Source of the DNA: Ophioderma brevispina
Lineage: Eukaryota > Echinodermata > Ophiuroidea > Amphilepidida > Ophiodermatidae
Assembly (NCBI GenBank): GCA_023653785.1
Contig: JAMKCH010005417.1
Span: 186,001 to 250,000 of the forward strand
Length of the DNA stretch: 64,000 nt
Direction of reading: 5' to 3'
Shown here: positions 30,451 through 42,714 of the stretch, in pieces
Layout: each line of letters starts with the position of its first letter
How positions within the stretch are numbered: the stretch's first letter is position 1
Program-made: the position numbers and the translations under genes
Notes under the pieces: generated by a model
The model's input: only the letters and a program-made list of their open reading frames with translations
Told to the model about the DNA's origin: nothing
Databases searched by the model: none

Positions 30451-30615
30451 CCTTCTTTGAGTCAGTGTTGTCAACGCGTTCACACAGCTGTTTTGCGTGT
30501 ATTTTTCGCACCGTCTTTATACGCGCTCGTGCTTACGTCAGCGATTTGAATCAACGCTCGCAATTTAATTCTACAACTATTGCATTACATACTGACGTCA
30601 CTGACTCGAGGAAGA
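30451..30615. mobile_element. CRE-containing MITE, copy A
   Basis: It is about 165 bp with inverted ends: ccttctttgagtcagtg at the left and tgacgtcactgactcgagg at the right. The interior caacgcgttcacacagctg, ttttgcgtg and tttatacgcgc is shared with copies at 34949 and 42369. The cAMP-response palindrome TGACGTCA is intact at the right end. Confidence 0.78.
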
Positions 30616-30666
30616 TGAAAGCACTATAAAAGCACCACCAATATGATATGTCAGGAATTTCATAAC

Positions 30667-31018
30667 TACCGTATTGTTCCTAATTAACGCCCCGGGAGCA
30701 GTGCATTTTTCAAAAGAGGGGGCGTTTATTACAGTAAAAAATGGAAAGTCAAAAATCCCCGCAAAAATCACCTTACACAGTTTATAAAAGATTACTGGGA
30801 ATCCAGAAGTCATTATACACATGAAATCCACGAACAGCACTTTGTACTTTGTAGAAAGCATTGATGACAACCGCGATTATGATACGGATTACGACAGTCC
30901 TGGCCATTAAATCATGCGATTTAGGTAAGATGAACTCATTTTCTTAAATTGTTTTATTAAAAATCGTAGGGGGGGGGAGTTTATTAGAGCAGGGGCATTT
31001 ATTAGGAACAACACAGTA
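30667..31018. mobile_element. MITE with TGTTCCTAATAAACGCCCC-type termini
   Basis: It is 352 bp with inverted ends taccgtattgttcctaatta and the complement of aataggaacaacacagta, continuing through a gcccc block. TA dinucleotides border both ends. It is non-coding. Confidence 0.7.
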
Positions 31019-31202
31019 TGTACATTCTTAAACAGCTTCACTTGGTTCATCAGAGTCTAGCATACTTACAATGTCATCATAGTTTAGATCTTAGTTAAAA
31101 TGAACTTTTCCTGTTTTGCAATTATAACTTTTTGGTGAAGAAAAAAGTATAAATTATGCAACAAAATATCTAAACAGAAAACCTGTATCAGTTTGTATTT
31201 AC

Positions 31203-31309
31203 CCTTAGATCTACTCTGTCGCCCACACTGCGCTGTAGGTAGCAAGTACTGGATTCATCTATGTATACCTCACACAGGTCATCTTGATTGGCGATATGCA
31301 GGCCTAGCC
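31203..31309 (-). CDS. Exon 2: extracellular N-terminal region, unrecognised domain
   Basis: The exon has 107 bases. The acceptor is tgcctctacag and the donor is AAGG then GTAAAT. It enters in phase 1 and leaves in phase 0, matching exons 1 and 3. It translates to LGLHIANQDDLCEVYIDESS then TCYLQRSVGDRVDLR, with two cysteines ten residues apart, as in a small disulphide loop. Joined to exon 1 the frame stays open. I do not recognise the domain; the acidic, cysteine-containing segment after a signal peptide fits an ectodomain. Confidence 0.65.
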
Positions 31310-31654
31310 CTGTAGAGGCAAAGGTGGACAAAGACAGTAGCTTGGTGAATTATAGCATTGGATAAATTTATGTCTGTGAGGGAGGTTAAAGGTATGTGGA
31401 TGGTATGGATAGGTATGATCAGTGGATTAGGATGTGGTGCTGAATAACCATGAACATTCATGATTTTTCAAACGCCTCCTTAGCAAGGATTTTTAATCAA
31501 ATTTACCTTTCCTTTTCAAAACTGACAAAAGACACTTTTTTGTAATTTTCAAGAAATGGATTACTTTTAATATTATTATATCATCATCATTGACATTTAA
31601 TAAAATATTGTAAATATTTGTCAGGGGTTATCTTATAATCATTTTCTAAAATTA

Positions 31655-31745
31655 ATGACGACGACACCGACGCCGAGGAAGAGGAGGATGGTGATGATGA
31701 TGATGATCATGATGATGATGATGACCATGATGATGATGATGATTC
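31655..31745. repeat. GAT/ATG trinucleotide microsatellite
   Basis: It is a run of gatgatgat and catgatgatg units with a gacgaggaag-type start. On the minus strand it translates to polyhistidine, which is an artefact of the repeat. Confidence 0.9.
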
Positions 31746-32108
31746 ATTTTTATTTTTTCAGGAAAACAACCTGATTTGGGGCATTTACAAAGTTTTTGTT
31801 TAACCCCTGGGGTTGCCCATTTGTATGCCAATCCCTGTTTTCCTTGCAAAGCCCGATGGGAGAGCAATCAGAGCTCATCTGGCTGCACACCAGAAGTTTG
31901 TTAATTAATGTCAATGTTGATTTAATCTAGGTCTCTTAATTTTAAAATTCAAGTTTCTTGTAAGTTTCTTAAGAACATTTAAAAATTTCTTAAGAAAATT
32001 TACAAATTAAAATGTCAAGTTTGACCCCATTCCAAAAGGTGAGGAGAGAGAGGGCTACCAGAATCTGATATATTTTTGCAGCCTTATGAATGGAATCAGG
32101 CCCGTAAC

Positions 32109-32298
32109 CAGTGGCATAACCAGTGTGTGTGTCTGGAGGGGGGGAGGGCCCCACTCAGAAGCCTTGCCCCCCAACAGCCCCCCAAATAAACTGACCCTTT
32201 GTACAGTGTCTATGGAGAAGGACCCAAATTCGCCCTCAGAAAATGCATCCGCACCCCTTCTGCCCCACCCCATTTGCAAAGGTCTCGTTACACCACTG
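32109..32298. mobile_element. hAT-type MITE with perfect 8-bp target duplication, copy 1
   Basis: It is 190 bp with ends cagtggcataaccag and the complement of gttacaccactg. The 8-bp sequence cccgtaac directly flanks both ends (32101-32108 and 32299-32306). An 8-bp duplication and CAG...CTG termini define hAT elements. The copy at 45258 shares the interior caaataaactgacc and tatggagaaggacccaaatt. Confidence 0.88.
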
Positions 32299-33067
32299 CC
32301 CGTAACCAGGACTAATTTTAGGGAAGGACTTTTCCCAAAATTGCAAAGGAGGGAGGGGTGAATTTGTCTAAAGTGGATTCACTCCACCCTTTTTAGGGAA
32401 ATCCTAATTTTTGGCTTGCTCCACTTGCAAAATCAAAGATTTAGCCCTTTATTCACTCTTTTTAGGGGTTTGGGGCTTTTTTGGAATTGGGGGCGGGGAT
32501 CCACTCCCACTGCCCCTTCCCTGGTTAAATGGACCTGAATGGAATACTCTCATCTGTCGAGTATGTTTGTCAAAGTGATGCATTTTCATATTTAAAATTA
32601 GTCAAGTAGTTGAAGGACCCACATGACCATAAGACATGATTGCCGCAGTTCGCACAAGGTTTCTGGGATTTTTTTGTTTCATTTATTGACATTATGCACT
32701 TTACCCAGGCTTTACTTTACACTCTGTGGAACTAGAGAACATTACTACCCATTTGACATTATTTCGTCCTATATATCTTATATTAGGATATTTGCTGGAT
32801 TTCTCTGAACAAACAATCGCGGCAATTTTGGGTTTTAGGTTTTAAACTATTTCCCATATGACCCTAAACCCAGAATTACCGCAACTAAAAGTCGGCAAAA
32901 TTGAAGTGGTGACTTGCCGTGTCCAGAGCAAGCGACTAAACCTGAAATCGGCCAACAGTAACAATATCAAAACTCTAAGTTATAATACATACGGGACAAA
33001 ATACTAAAACAAATACCTAAAAACACTTAAAACATGATTTGATCTACTCTGATACTATTTTACTTAC

Positions 33068-33137
33068 TTGGTGCATGGACCAATGGAATACAACTACAGA
33101 TGAAAGCAGCGATAAACACGACCACGGAAGCTGACAT
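33068..33137 (-). CDS. Exon 1: start codon and signal peptide of an EGF/Sushi extracellular protein
   Basis: Reading leftwards, ATG at 33137 opens 23 codons: MSASVVVFIAAFICSC followed by IPLVHAP. This is a classic secretory signal peptide: a short start, a hydrophobic core of about 15 residues, and a small-residue cleavage motif VHA. The exon ends in phase 1 at a strong donor (CCAA then GTAAGT, GT at 33067-33066). The phase agrees with the next exon at 31309. The start is chosen because of the signal peptide and the donor; an upstream non-coding exon is possible. The product would be secreted or a type I membrane protein. Confidence 0.72.
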
Positions 33138-33299
33138 TCCTTTGGAAGACGACGCAGTCTGCGGTGATATCCCCGATGTTACGTGTTGTTATCATTTTAT
33201 GACGGAGTTATGATCCATTGGTTCAAATTACGTTTATTTTTTATTAAAAACTCATTAAAATCTGAAGTTATCTGTAGCTGCCCTACCGGCATGTTCCAT

Positions 33300-33470
33300 T
33301 CAACTAACGCATTTTGTGTAAATACGCGTCTCATAAAACGATATGTACGCGGCGCGCTTAGGTTTACTATCACGCGCACGGCGCAGCGCCCGACGCAAAG
33401 GCCAAACAACGAGCTGTATTGCGTGTGATTAACGCGGTAACGTGTGATGCGCGTGTGACGACTTGTGGGA
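33300..33470 (-). promoter_or_regulatory. CpG-dense stretch upstream of the signal-peptide exon
   Basis: This stretch lies 160-330 bp upstream of the start codon at 33137 on the minus strand. It is unusually rich in CG and CGCG (gtacgcggcgcgcttagg, cacgcgcacggcgcagcgcc) in an otherwise CpG-poor, AT-rich neighbourhood. Unmethylated promoter regions often look like this. No TATA box or initiator could be fixed, and the 5' untranslated region is not defined, so the promoter role is inferred from position and composition only. Confidence 0.3.
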
Positions 33471-33924
33471 AATAAAATGTCACCCGTGTGAGAAGATTGG
33501 TCGAAAAAAATCGTTTTAATGATAATTTTGAATGAAAAAAAAATGTATACACGTAGGCCTCAGCTTTAAAAATGAGAATAAAAAAAATAAAGCATGACAA
33601 AATTTGGAATTGATATGTCTGGGGACATGACCATGGGTAGCCTAAAACGTCTTTTGCTAACTAACAAATTTTAACTTACATCGTTGTCACGCGCTATGAA
33701 CGGCGAATACCAGCGAAAAATTGAATAAGGTGAAAAGAACTTTTATAGCCCCCAAAAGTAGTAAAAAAATTAACTTTCATAATTTCGGGCCAAGATCTCA
33801 TATAAGTGTTTGCGTGTAAACAATGTATGTAAACAAAATACTGCAAATTTTACAGTATTGGCAGCCATTCTCCCAACAAATTACCCGAACTTAAAAATTA
33901 ATTTAATCATTAAACCATCACCCC

Positions 33925-34320
33925 GATAAACTATGTTTATCGAGATAAGCATATTTTTCTTTTGATAAACGTAGTTTTTCTTTTGAAAAACAGTTTATCA
34001 AGAAAAAAACATCAAATTGATAGATATAGTTTCGAAAACTTCGTTTATCTAGATGAACTTAGTTTATCTAGAAAAACAGTTTATCTAGAAAAACTGTTTA
34101 TTAAGAGAAAAAGAAAAACCGCATTTATCTAGAAAAAAACTTAGTTTATAAAGAGAGAAAAACTATGTTTATCTAGAAAAACATAGTTTTATCAAGATAG
34201 ATAAAACTATGTTTATCTATAGGAAAACTTAGTTTTCATTTGATAAACTAAGTTCATCTAGATAAACATAGTTTTTCTCTCTCTGATAAACTAAATTTTT
34301 CTATAGATAAACATAGTGAT
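33925..34320. repeat. AT-rich degenerate repeat of a GTTTATCTAGAAAAAC motif
   Basis: The motif agtttatctagaaaaac and its complement recur about a dozen times in both orientations (tgataaactaagttcatcta, aaaacatagttttatc). This gives strong self-complementarity over about 400 bp. No ends typical of a transposon are clear. Confidence 0.75.
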
Positions 34321-34948
34321 CGGCAAAAAGTGATCGATATATCGCTACCGCAACGCCAAAATAAAGAACGGACCAGTAGTAGGCCTATATCCACAAATAT
34401 CAACCAACTTTTTCCGGGTCATACTTCACTGCAATGGTTGAACTGCAGAAACAGTTTCACAGTAACAGAGAACACATAGGGAGGACTCCAAAATTATCAC
34501 AAATTGTCACAAAAGTAATTCGATACCACATTTGAAGATGTTTTTTTGCTGACGGCTGACCGCGGTACGGGCCCGGGGACCTCGCGGGAGGGAGTGTAAT
34601 CTGTGGGCGAACCCCTTCCCTCCCAAAAGAGATTGTTCGGCAATAAATAAGCTTTTGTTTCGCCCAAATATGTGTATGACTCAAAGTATAAGACTCCCAT
34701 ACGATAATGTGATAAACAAAAATAGTCCAATGATTGTAATGTTTATATTTATTTGTTCTTATTATTAATTCCCCTTGTAATATTGTTTCTTTGATTTTTC
34801 GGATTTTGTGTCGCCTCAATAGAGTACATTATAAAAAAAACATACAGAAAATACACCGGATAAAATATGCCGACGTGAATTCACCAAAAAAGGGCCATCA
34901 CAGATGAAATCCATAACATTGGAGGTTGCAGTGCAATATTTATTTTAT

Positions 34949-35113
34949 CTCCTCGAGCCAGTGACGTCAACGCGTTAAGGACAGATGTTTTGCGTACACG
35001 TGCAATTTTCCAAAAGCCTTTATACACGCGCGTCGATGCCAGCGATTTAAATCAACGCCCGCGATTTAATGATGCGACCACTGAATACACATTGACGTCA
35101 CTGCTCGAGGAGG
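34949..35113. mobile_element. CRE-containing MITE, copy B
   Basis: It has the same architecture as copy A: ctcctcgagccagtgacgtc at the left and attgacgtcactgctcgagg at the right, so both ends keep TGACGTCA. The interior acgcgttaaggacag, ttttgcgtac and atcaacgcccgcgattt is shared. It lies 134 bp left of Kolobok-like copy 3. Confidence 0.8.
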
Positions 35114-35250
35114 AAGGAAAGCACTATAGACCGTATTCAATTATAGCCAGCCATGTTGGGGGACAAGATAGACGCATCCCGTACTACAATACATTCACCT
35201 GGTATATGATCCCTGTGCAATCGCTAACATGGATCGATTGACAACTTTAA

Positions 35251-37019
35251 AGGTCCATGGACACCGCTGAGTAGACATTTCTTAATTTCTTACATTTCGG
35301 TACCTCAAACAGTACCTGATCATAATCGCGAACAAGATTTTTAAAATGAACATCGGGAAAGTGTTAAATTTCCAGGATAATATACCCCCACTGACAGGGC
35401 CTTCTCCTGTTTCCTCGCGAACGCCTGTATCAAGATGCTGGAGTTGGTTTTGACCCGTTAATGACGTCAGAGTGAACCAGTTGTAACAAAGCCTCACATC
35501 GTGACACGTGCATAACACTAACAGCAGACCCAATAGGACATCGACACGATGCATGACTTCATGACACATGGCATGACGAGAAAAAACCGTTGATCTATAG
35601 CTTATTACTATTCATTATTAAACAATTATTAAATCAAATTCAAATTTCGAAATTTACTGTGTGAAACACCGGGGCGACGAAGTATGGTCTTGTTATTAAG
35701 CGGACGAACAAACCCACTCCAGGTATATCTCCTTGTCGGTTTCTTTGGTCTGAGAACCTTGATTAAACGCCTATTCTGTCTGATTCTCCTTGTCGGACGT
35801 AGCCGTGGTGGCATGCCGTAGACAATACAGAGGCATTATATCGTAATTTGAAGGCACCAAATCAAGAAAAATTAATGCCATAATTATGATACAACACGTA
35901 AGACGACGCATACCGCGAGAAGTGAACTGTGTACGTATGCAAGAAACTGGTCCACGCGCACGTCCCTTTCCCCTATGACGATCATGACATGCGACGTATC
36001 GCACCATCACACAAATATGTTACTCATCGGACGTCATACGCGGGTAATCGCTGCCAGCGCGATATCACTTTCGTTTTGGGAATTAGAGAATAAGATGAGA
36101 TTTTTATTTTGCCTATCCACCACCGTGCCATAATGGATGGGCATGGCCAATATTTGAGTAAGTGGATGTCTGCAACAACAGCCGAGCATCCACAATCCCG
36201 ACCATTAAAATATTGGGCCCTGCCCATCCATTAGCACGGTGGTGGATAGGCAAAACAAATCTCAATCTTTTATTCTCATTTTATTTTAGTTTCTTCATGT
36301 TTGCTCACTTTAAACGTTAAAATTACAATAAAGTTGAGCAATCATCAATGCTACAAATCCCGTTTTTGAAAATGAATCAAACCATGCTGCGTGCGCGTAA
36401 TACCCAAACGCGCACGCTGGGCGTAATAGCTACAACGCAGCACAAGTACGCGGACTGACGTGCATATTTTTAACTTGGAGAATATCAATTAAATTTACTC
36501 TCACAGAATATTTCATTCTTTCCAAATGTCTTCGTATGTATAGCCTAGGGTCAAAAGTGTAGAAGTTTTCAGATAGAATATTAGCCTAATCTGTCGTTTT
36601 TTATTCATCAGCTGTACAATTTTAGACAAAGACCAAAGACAAAATAGTCGGTTGTTTTAGTTAAACTTGTTCTGAAATGTAGCGAGCAGTCAGGCGGCAC
36701 AACTTGCGACATAACAATTTTCTCTCCTCGTATGTGAGCGCGGCGGACGTCGCCCCGCCCATGCCCCACCGGCTCATAATGGATGGGCTGAGAAAAAGTG
36801 ATAACCCCTCATTTCGCGTTTATCATTAAGACACTCTCCCCACTGAATAAGAATTTCCCTTTGAAAGCTTGTCCCAACCATGATATTTGCCCAATTTTTA
36901 TCAAATATACGGTTTCCCATATTGCTTCATGTAAATTTTACATTGATAACACATACATCTAATGATGAAACCATTTTTGGGTGGTTTTTATAAGTCTGTT
37001 TAAAGACATGTCCAGACCT
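35251..37019 (+). mobile_element. Kolobok-like TTAA-flanked element, family A copy 3
   Basis: It is 1769 bp between TTAA at 35247-35250 and 37020-37023, with termini aggtccatggacaccgctga and the complement of gacatgtccagacct. Its left 300 bp and right 200 bp match copy 1. The 35630-35900 stretch matches the THAP-bearing part of copy 2. A foldback element is nested at 36097-36263. No intact transposase is present. Confidence 0.8.
36097..36263. mobile_element. Foldback element nested in Kolobok-like copy 3
   Basis: The left arm ttttgcctatccaccaccgt, aatggatgggca, ggccaatattt is inverted in the right arm (aaatattgggccctgccc, acggtggtggataggcaaaa). The stem is about 65 bp with a loop of about 35 bases. 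It is non-coding. A fragment of similar sequence (cataatggatgggctgag) recurs at about 36775. Confidence 0.8.
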
Positions 37020-37023
37020 TTAA

Positions 37024-39310
37024 TGTATTGTAGTCAAATTCTCAGCTCTATGATTGTAGTCCTGGAATGTATGCATCGTGTCCACCACTGTCGGTGGCTG
37101 ACGTCATATTGAATAAAATACGGTCAATACCCTATGGAAGGACACTGGAATTCTAACGGTTTTTGATCGTTGCCATCCATACTGGGGATGGTTTTATCTG
37201 CAAAGCACAATGCCACGATCAAATGAGAGATCATTATCAAGAAGAACGGTCGAAACGAACATTCCGTATTCTTATTCAGTGGGCTGTTTATCATTTAACC
37301 GAAATTTGATGGATTAGGTCAAAGCTCCTTCCATCCAATACTGGGTAATAGATGGATAATGCGTGCAGCAATTACGCTGTGTAGTTGAATAAATGACCTG
37401 CAAACGGCGCGTTTTATACTGCGTCGTGCATTTCGCGTTGGTACGCAAATGCAATTTTACGCAACAGTGACGATCACCGCGCGATGACTTTGGTTTCCTT
37501 TGGATTGAACCTTTGTTTTTGTAGAGTGTGCCATTTATTTACATGTAGACTCCCAAAGAACTGATATTACAGAATATTTTTGACACCTCATTAATTGTCG
37601 ATAAAAAGCAAAAATTGCCACACTTCTAAATAAGCAATGAGACTACGATGCGATTTTTTTTGTTTTTTGGGCCATCTTAAGATGGTCAAAACAAAAAATC
37701 CATCTTTAAATCTCTAAATTACACGCAGGCTGGGCGTCATGCATTTGCGTAAACTCGTAAGGACGCGTCGCGTCCATCATTTACCGCGTTGCTGGGGATT
37801 TGCGGTGGCCGATAAACCGATCACTTTCATGCCGCAACACCGCAATGTTACCGCACATTCAAAATTACTGACTGCGAATACTGCATGCGATACAAATCCT
37901 GCGAAGATCGAGCATATTAAAGTATGAACGGAGAACCTTCCGTCATACTTTCACCACAAGCATCGCAAATCTAGTTAATGAATTTAACTTTATTGCGGTA
38001 ACGTCACATGCAGTATTTATGGATAGAACATAGACCGCAATTCTGGCAACACCGCAAGTCACATGCGGCAAAGGGTGCAGTGACAGCTCTGTGTGCCGTA
38101 AAATGGCAAGTCACACCCAGCTTAAAGTAACCACTGGAACTGGAACGAATATAAAATGAATTAAACTTTATTGCGGTACCACCGTGATGCAAAATTTTGG
38201 GAAAAGACTGCAGTTCGAGCAACACAAACAAATACACTAGACCCACAGACACACCGGAAATCGTACCCGCCCGTAACGTAAATTGTTTTTGACATGGTGG
38301 GGGTGTGTTGGAAAATTTATGGAAAAAACAAAACAGGCCTATACAGTACGTGTATGTTAATGTGCGCGAAGCGCGAGAAAATGGCTCATTTAAAAGTAAT
38401 AACGGTGAATATGAGGTTATATTTGGTAAAAATTTGGTGGATATATCCCTAAACCCCCCCCCCCCCCATTATCACTGGCGTACATCCAAGGGTGGGGGAC
38501 ATCCCCTTAATATTTTGATGGAGGAGGGGGGATCCATACGATCATCCCCCACTGTTTGACGCTCCGTTCGTGGTCCGTGCATAGTTTAATCTGACGACCC
38601 GTAGGCTCGCATCGTCCTCATCGCACCTCTAGCACGCCTTTAGTGAACCCCCCCCCCCCCCCAAAAAAAAAAAACCTACGAAGGGGCCTAAGTATTGATG
38701 AAAATGGAGAGAAAGGCAGACACAGAGAAGCAGACAGACAGACGAAAAGAGAAAAGGATAGATACATATTAATACCGAAGTTGGAAACCTATAAGAGACG
38801 TGATCAAAGACGAAAGTGAAAGAAGAGAGACCAAACCGGGTAATCACACACGGGATCACTTAACTTTGGTTTCGGGAGGGGCGCGCTTTGTCCCCGCGCT
38901 TTGTTCGAGAGTTTGCGAACTTTTGTTTTGTTTTTTGTTTGTGTTGTTGCTGTTGTATTTTTGTAAAATTATCTAATTTAAAAATTAAAAAATTTTTGAC
39001 ATTTTGTGGGCTTAGAAGGAGTGGGCAAATTAGCAGAGCTGAAGAAACACAAATATTGTCAAATTTCGGGAACTATGAATCTGGAATTTGGGGTTAAAAT
39101 AAGGGTTTTTAAAACTGAACACACTAGAGTACTCGAACCAGGAGTTTTAAAATACTGAAGAAGATCTGCGGACTGGGGTTCCTGACCACCAACCCAGTAC
39201 CATATGTCATTGCCCACGCAATACAGAGCAACAGTAAAAGGATAACGAGGGACTGAAGAGTCGAATGCGGGGAGAAAGGAAGACTAGGATATGAGACTAG
39301 GCAAGAAAAG
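37024..39310. other. Non-coding, mixed repeats
   Basis: There is CpG-bearing sequence around 37380-38110 with recurring ttgcggta and accgca motifs, homopolymer C and A runs (38453-38467, 38650-38675), and no splice-flanked open frame. Nothing assignable was seen. Confidence 0.3.
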
Positions 39311-39319
39311 GCCGGCAAA

Positions 39320-39955
39320 CCCTGTAAAACATTACAGGCAATTTACAGTAAATCTGTAAAAACTTTACAGTATTTGACTGTAATTGGAAATACACGGAAA
39401 AATCGGTAAATTTTATGTTCATTTTCCATGTCATATTATACTCAATTTAAAAAAGTGGAGCCTTTATTATTTTTCGAATTATAATGAGCATCAACAATTA
39501 TTATACCCCAATTATGATTTTTAATTATACGCATTAGTACTACCATTGAGAGGAAAACAATTACTGTAAATTTTACAGCAAATCTGGCAATGGCAGCATA
39601 TTCTCAACAAAATCCCGTAAAAATTACGCTTGTACAGGTTTTCATTCAAATTTATTACTGTATATTTTAACAGTTTGATGTAATATATTTTACAACAAAC
39701 GTAAATTTTTTACAGTATAATGCAAACCGAAAAAATTTGTTGATAAGGCCTACAAAGTTAGGGTGTTCGCAGTGCTTTTTATTCTCCACACATTTACAAT
39801 CTTCTATAATAATTCACCAATATAATATTTTTTTTTATTGTTTTGGATTAAATTAATTTTTACAGTGTACTGTAATTTTTACGGCTAAATGTGTTGGCAG
39901 AATTTCTGCCCAGATTTTCCTTTAAACTTGTCAGTATTTTTTTTACAGTGAAGAA
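39320..39955. repeat. Region rich in TTTACAGTAAA-like motifs
   Basis: Motifs ttacagtaaatctg, tactgtaaattttacag, ttttttacagtataatg, tttacagtgtactgtaattt recur in both orientations over about 600 bp. It is probably a decayed inverted-repeat element. Ends are not defined. Confidence 0.5.
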
Positions 39956-41690
39956 AAAGGAGAGCGAGAGAGAAAGGGGCCATAATAAGGGCTGATAAAA
40001 AAGCAGCGGGGGGGGGGGGTAACTGTTTATTCCTGATCGGGTACGCCCCGAGTTATAAACCAAACCGCGAAGATTCTGGGAGACTTGCAATATAGGGTTC
40101 AACCTATGTCTGTGTCAGCCTCACATAGGGTATCAATTTTACTTTTCCTATTCTCATATAGAGTATAAAAATTTGCAGGAATCTGTTAGAATGTAATTTT
40201 TGGTTGATACATGGGCCCAAACAGAACAACTAGTCGGACCCATAAAATCGCTCAAAATGCGTTGAAATCCCGTTAAAATTCCAATTGTAATGGCAATTGT
40301 ATCCATTTGAAAACAGATCTGGTCTCAGATACCAATTTTCATCGTTTTCTGAGTTACAAAGTTTCGGTCACCAACCGCGGAACCCTTGTAACTCAGGGTG
40401 TTCCCGCGCTTGGTGTTCAGTTACACCCACCTGGACAAAGCACCTATCTTGAGAATCTTTGTTTTCAATTAATTATGAATTAAATTCTGGATGCTACACA
40501 TCCTAAAATTTTTGCCAAAGCATTAACGTGACTTACTACTTCACACGAAAGCCTCTGTGTAAAGTCATCCTCACGACCTAGTGCTATTTCCTGGTCCGAA
40601 GAAAATCACACAAAATCTGTGATTTTGTCTGATTTGGACAGACAAAATATTTGTCTATGGATTTGGAGACCCGTAACGCCCTCCCCTGTCAGGGCATATC
40701 GTTATTCAAGTGTACATGTCGCCCCACTTATTCAGCATCAATTTCATATCGGTTCTTGTGACAAGGAATGGACAATTTCGTGAGCTCTCCCACTTTTAAT
40801 GATATGATCCGCCTAGCCACGAGCAAACCTCAATTCTTGAGAAATTTGGCTCATAGGATCACTTAGATAAACTTTGATAAGTAATTTCATAGGAAGACAT
40901 ACCAATTAACTTTAATGAAAGCCAGGTTAGGAGGGCCAATGTGATAAGGAGGACTTGTATCTTTAGAATCACCCACTATAAAATACGAGAATTCCTTAAT
41001 TTTTTAGGTGTGAACTGGAAGGGACAAGATATCTACATTTTTTGAATAGGCTGGAGGACGAGAAAGAAACTGATTCTAACCCTTCACCATTTCATTTCAA
41101 ATCAAAAGCTTAATTTTCAAAATTTCTGCTCATTTCCGATTTCTGTTCATTCCGATTCACTGCCTTTTGGTGTGACAGATATCACCACAGCTAGGCCACT
41201 TGCAGAGTCTGTCAGATCTGCACAAAATATGGGACATGCAATACTTACCCAAATGTACACCTCGAAGTTATTGTGTTAAATACCTATACAGGGTGACCCA
41301 ATAAAAGCTTTACCCCAAAGAAAGTTTATATTTTTACACTTTTTTTTTATTTTTTAAACATTCAGAATATTGTGGGATTTTATTTGATCATAAGAATGGG
41401 TAATTGGAGCCTTTCTTGGCCTGAAAATTGTTTTTTATTTACTTGGTTGTTGGTTCTCAAATATGGTCCACTGAACAATAAGTCAGCAAACAGACTTGGC
41501 CACGGAGCATCAACTTTTCTTAGCATGGAAATCCCCAATCCCAAATCGTGCAGATCTGAAATCTAGTCTAATCTGAAAAATTTTAGAAATTGCTTCTCTT
41601 GAGCTACAAAAAAACAAAACCGTAGCAAGGGGTCAATCTGACCAAAATTTGATACAGAGTAAATGAAGCTGGAGGTTTGAGGGTGGGTTA
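39956..41690. other. Non-coding, nothing recognised
   Basis: No exon, RNA gene or transposon end could be supported. A G run lies at 40009-40018. Confidence 0.3.
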
Positions 41691-42250
41691 TTGATCCACT
41701 CAGGTGGACCCTGGTTCAACTCTCACTTTGGATACATGCCGGGGGTTGACTAATAACGAGGTCAAACTCAAAAAAATACTAACTCAGAGTTCAGACTTTG
41801 TTGGTAACTGTATGCATGCTCCATTGAGATGTGGTAAGTGAAATTCCTGCTTTACTTCAATGGGAAGTGGAACTAAATTAGGCCATTGTGCTACCACGTC
41901 TATGGGTTAGAGCTATCTATCTAGCTCTATGGGTTAGAGCTACCTAGTAGCTCCTATGGGGTATCGATCTAGCTTAGCTAGCTTCTATGGTTATAGAGCT
42001 ATCTAGCTAGCTCTATGGTGATTATCACATTATCTTTGAATGGTGGGTTTAAATACAAGGTGTTTATTGATCACTCAGGTGAACCCTAAGTTCCACTCTC
42101 ACTTGAACATGCAGAGGGTTGACTAATAATAGAAGGTCCGAACTCAAAAATTCAGACTTTCTGTTGGTAACGGTATGGTGCCTCCATTGAGATGTGGTTA
42201 AGTGAAATTCTGCTGTACCTACAATGGGAAGTGGAACTGAATTTAGCCCT
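41690..42250. repeat. 200-bp duplication flanking the first CTATGGGTTAGAG minisatellite block
   Basis: Sequence 41690-41890 (ttgatccactcaggtggacc, gttgactaataa, ccattgagatgtgg, aatgggaagtggaact) recurs diverged at about 42057-42250. Between them (41895-42030) lie several units of ctatgggttagagctatcta. So the duplication unit is about 360 bp and includes minisatellite sequence. Confidence 0.75.
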
Positions 42251-42368
42251 TATAATTTTAAGAATAATGTGATACAATATTTTTGGGTACCCAAAAATCT
42301 CAAAATGCCAAAAAGTGCATGATTGAGTTAGGGCAATTCTGTTAGTCAAACCCTCAATACTCCATTAC

Positions 42369-42536
42369 CTTCCTCGAGTCGGTTACGTCAACGCATTCAC
42401 ACAGTTTGTTTTGCGTGCATATTTTCGCACCGGCTTTATACGCGTGAGTGCGTACATCAGTGATTTTGAATCAACGCTTGTGATTTAATGCTGCGCCTAT
42501 TGCATTAAAACATTGACGTCACTGATTCGAGGAAGA
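42369..42536. mobile_element. CRE-containing MITE, copy C
   Basis: It has cttcctcgagtcggttacgt at the left and attgacgtcactgattcgag at the right; the right-end TGACGTCA is intact and the left has one change. The interior matches copies A and B (caacgcattcacacag, ttttgcgtgca, tttatacgcg). It is inserted between the two minisatellite blocks. Confidence 0.8.
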
Positions 42537-42714
42537 TAACCACATATCTATCTAGCTCTAAGGTTTTGGGAATTAATCTATCAGCTCTACTAAGGGTATT
42601 GACAAGCCAATATTTGTAATTCATAGGTTTGGGGGGGGGGGGGCGGGGGACCTGAAGAAAGGCTCAAGTGGGGGGGGGGATTCCCTTCAGCTTTCCCATT
42701 GTGCTACCCCCCTT

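Noticed and set aside
31652..31867. Histidine-rich small protein, minus strand
   Set aside because: Produced by the GAT/ATG microsatellite; no splice or start context.
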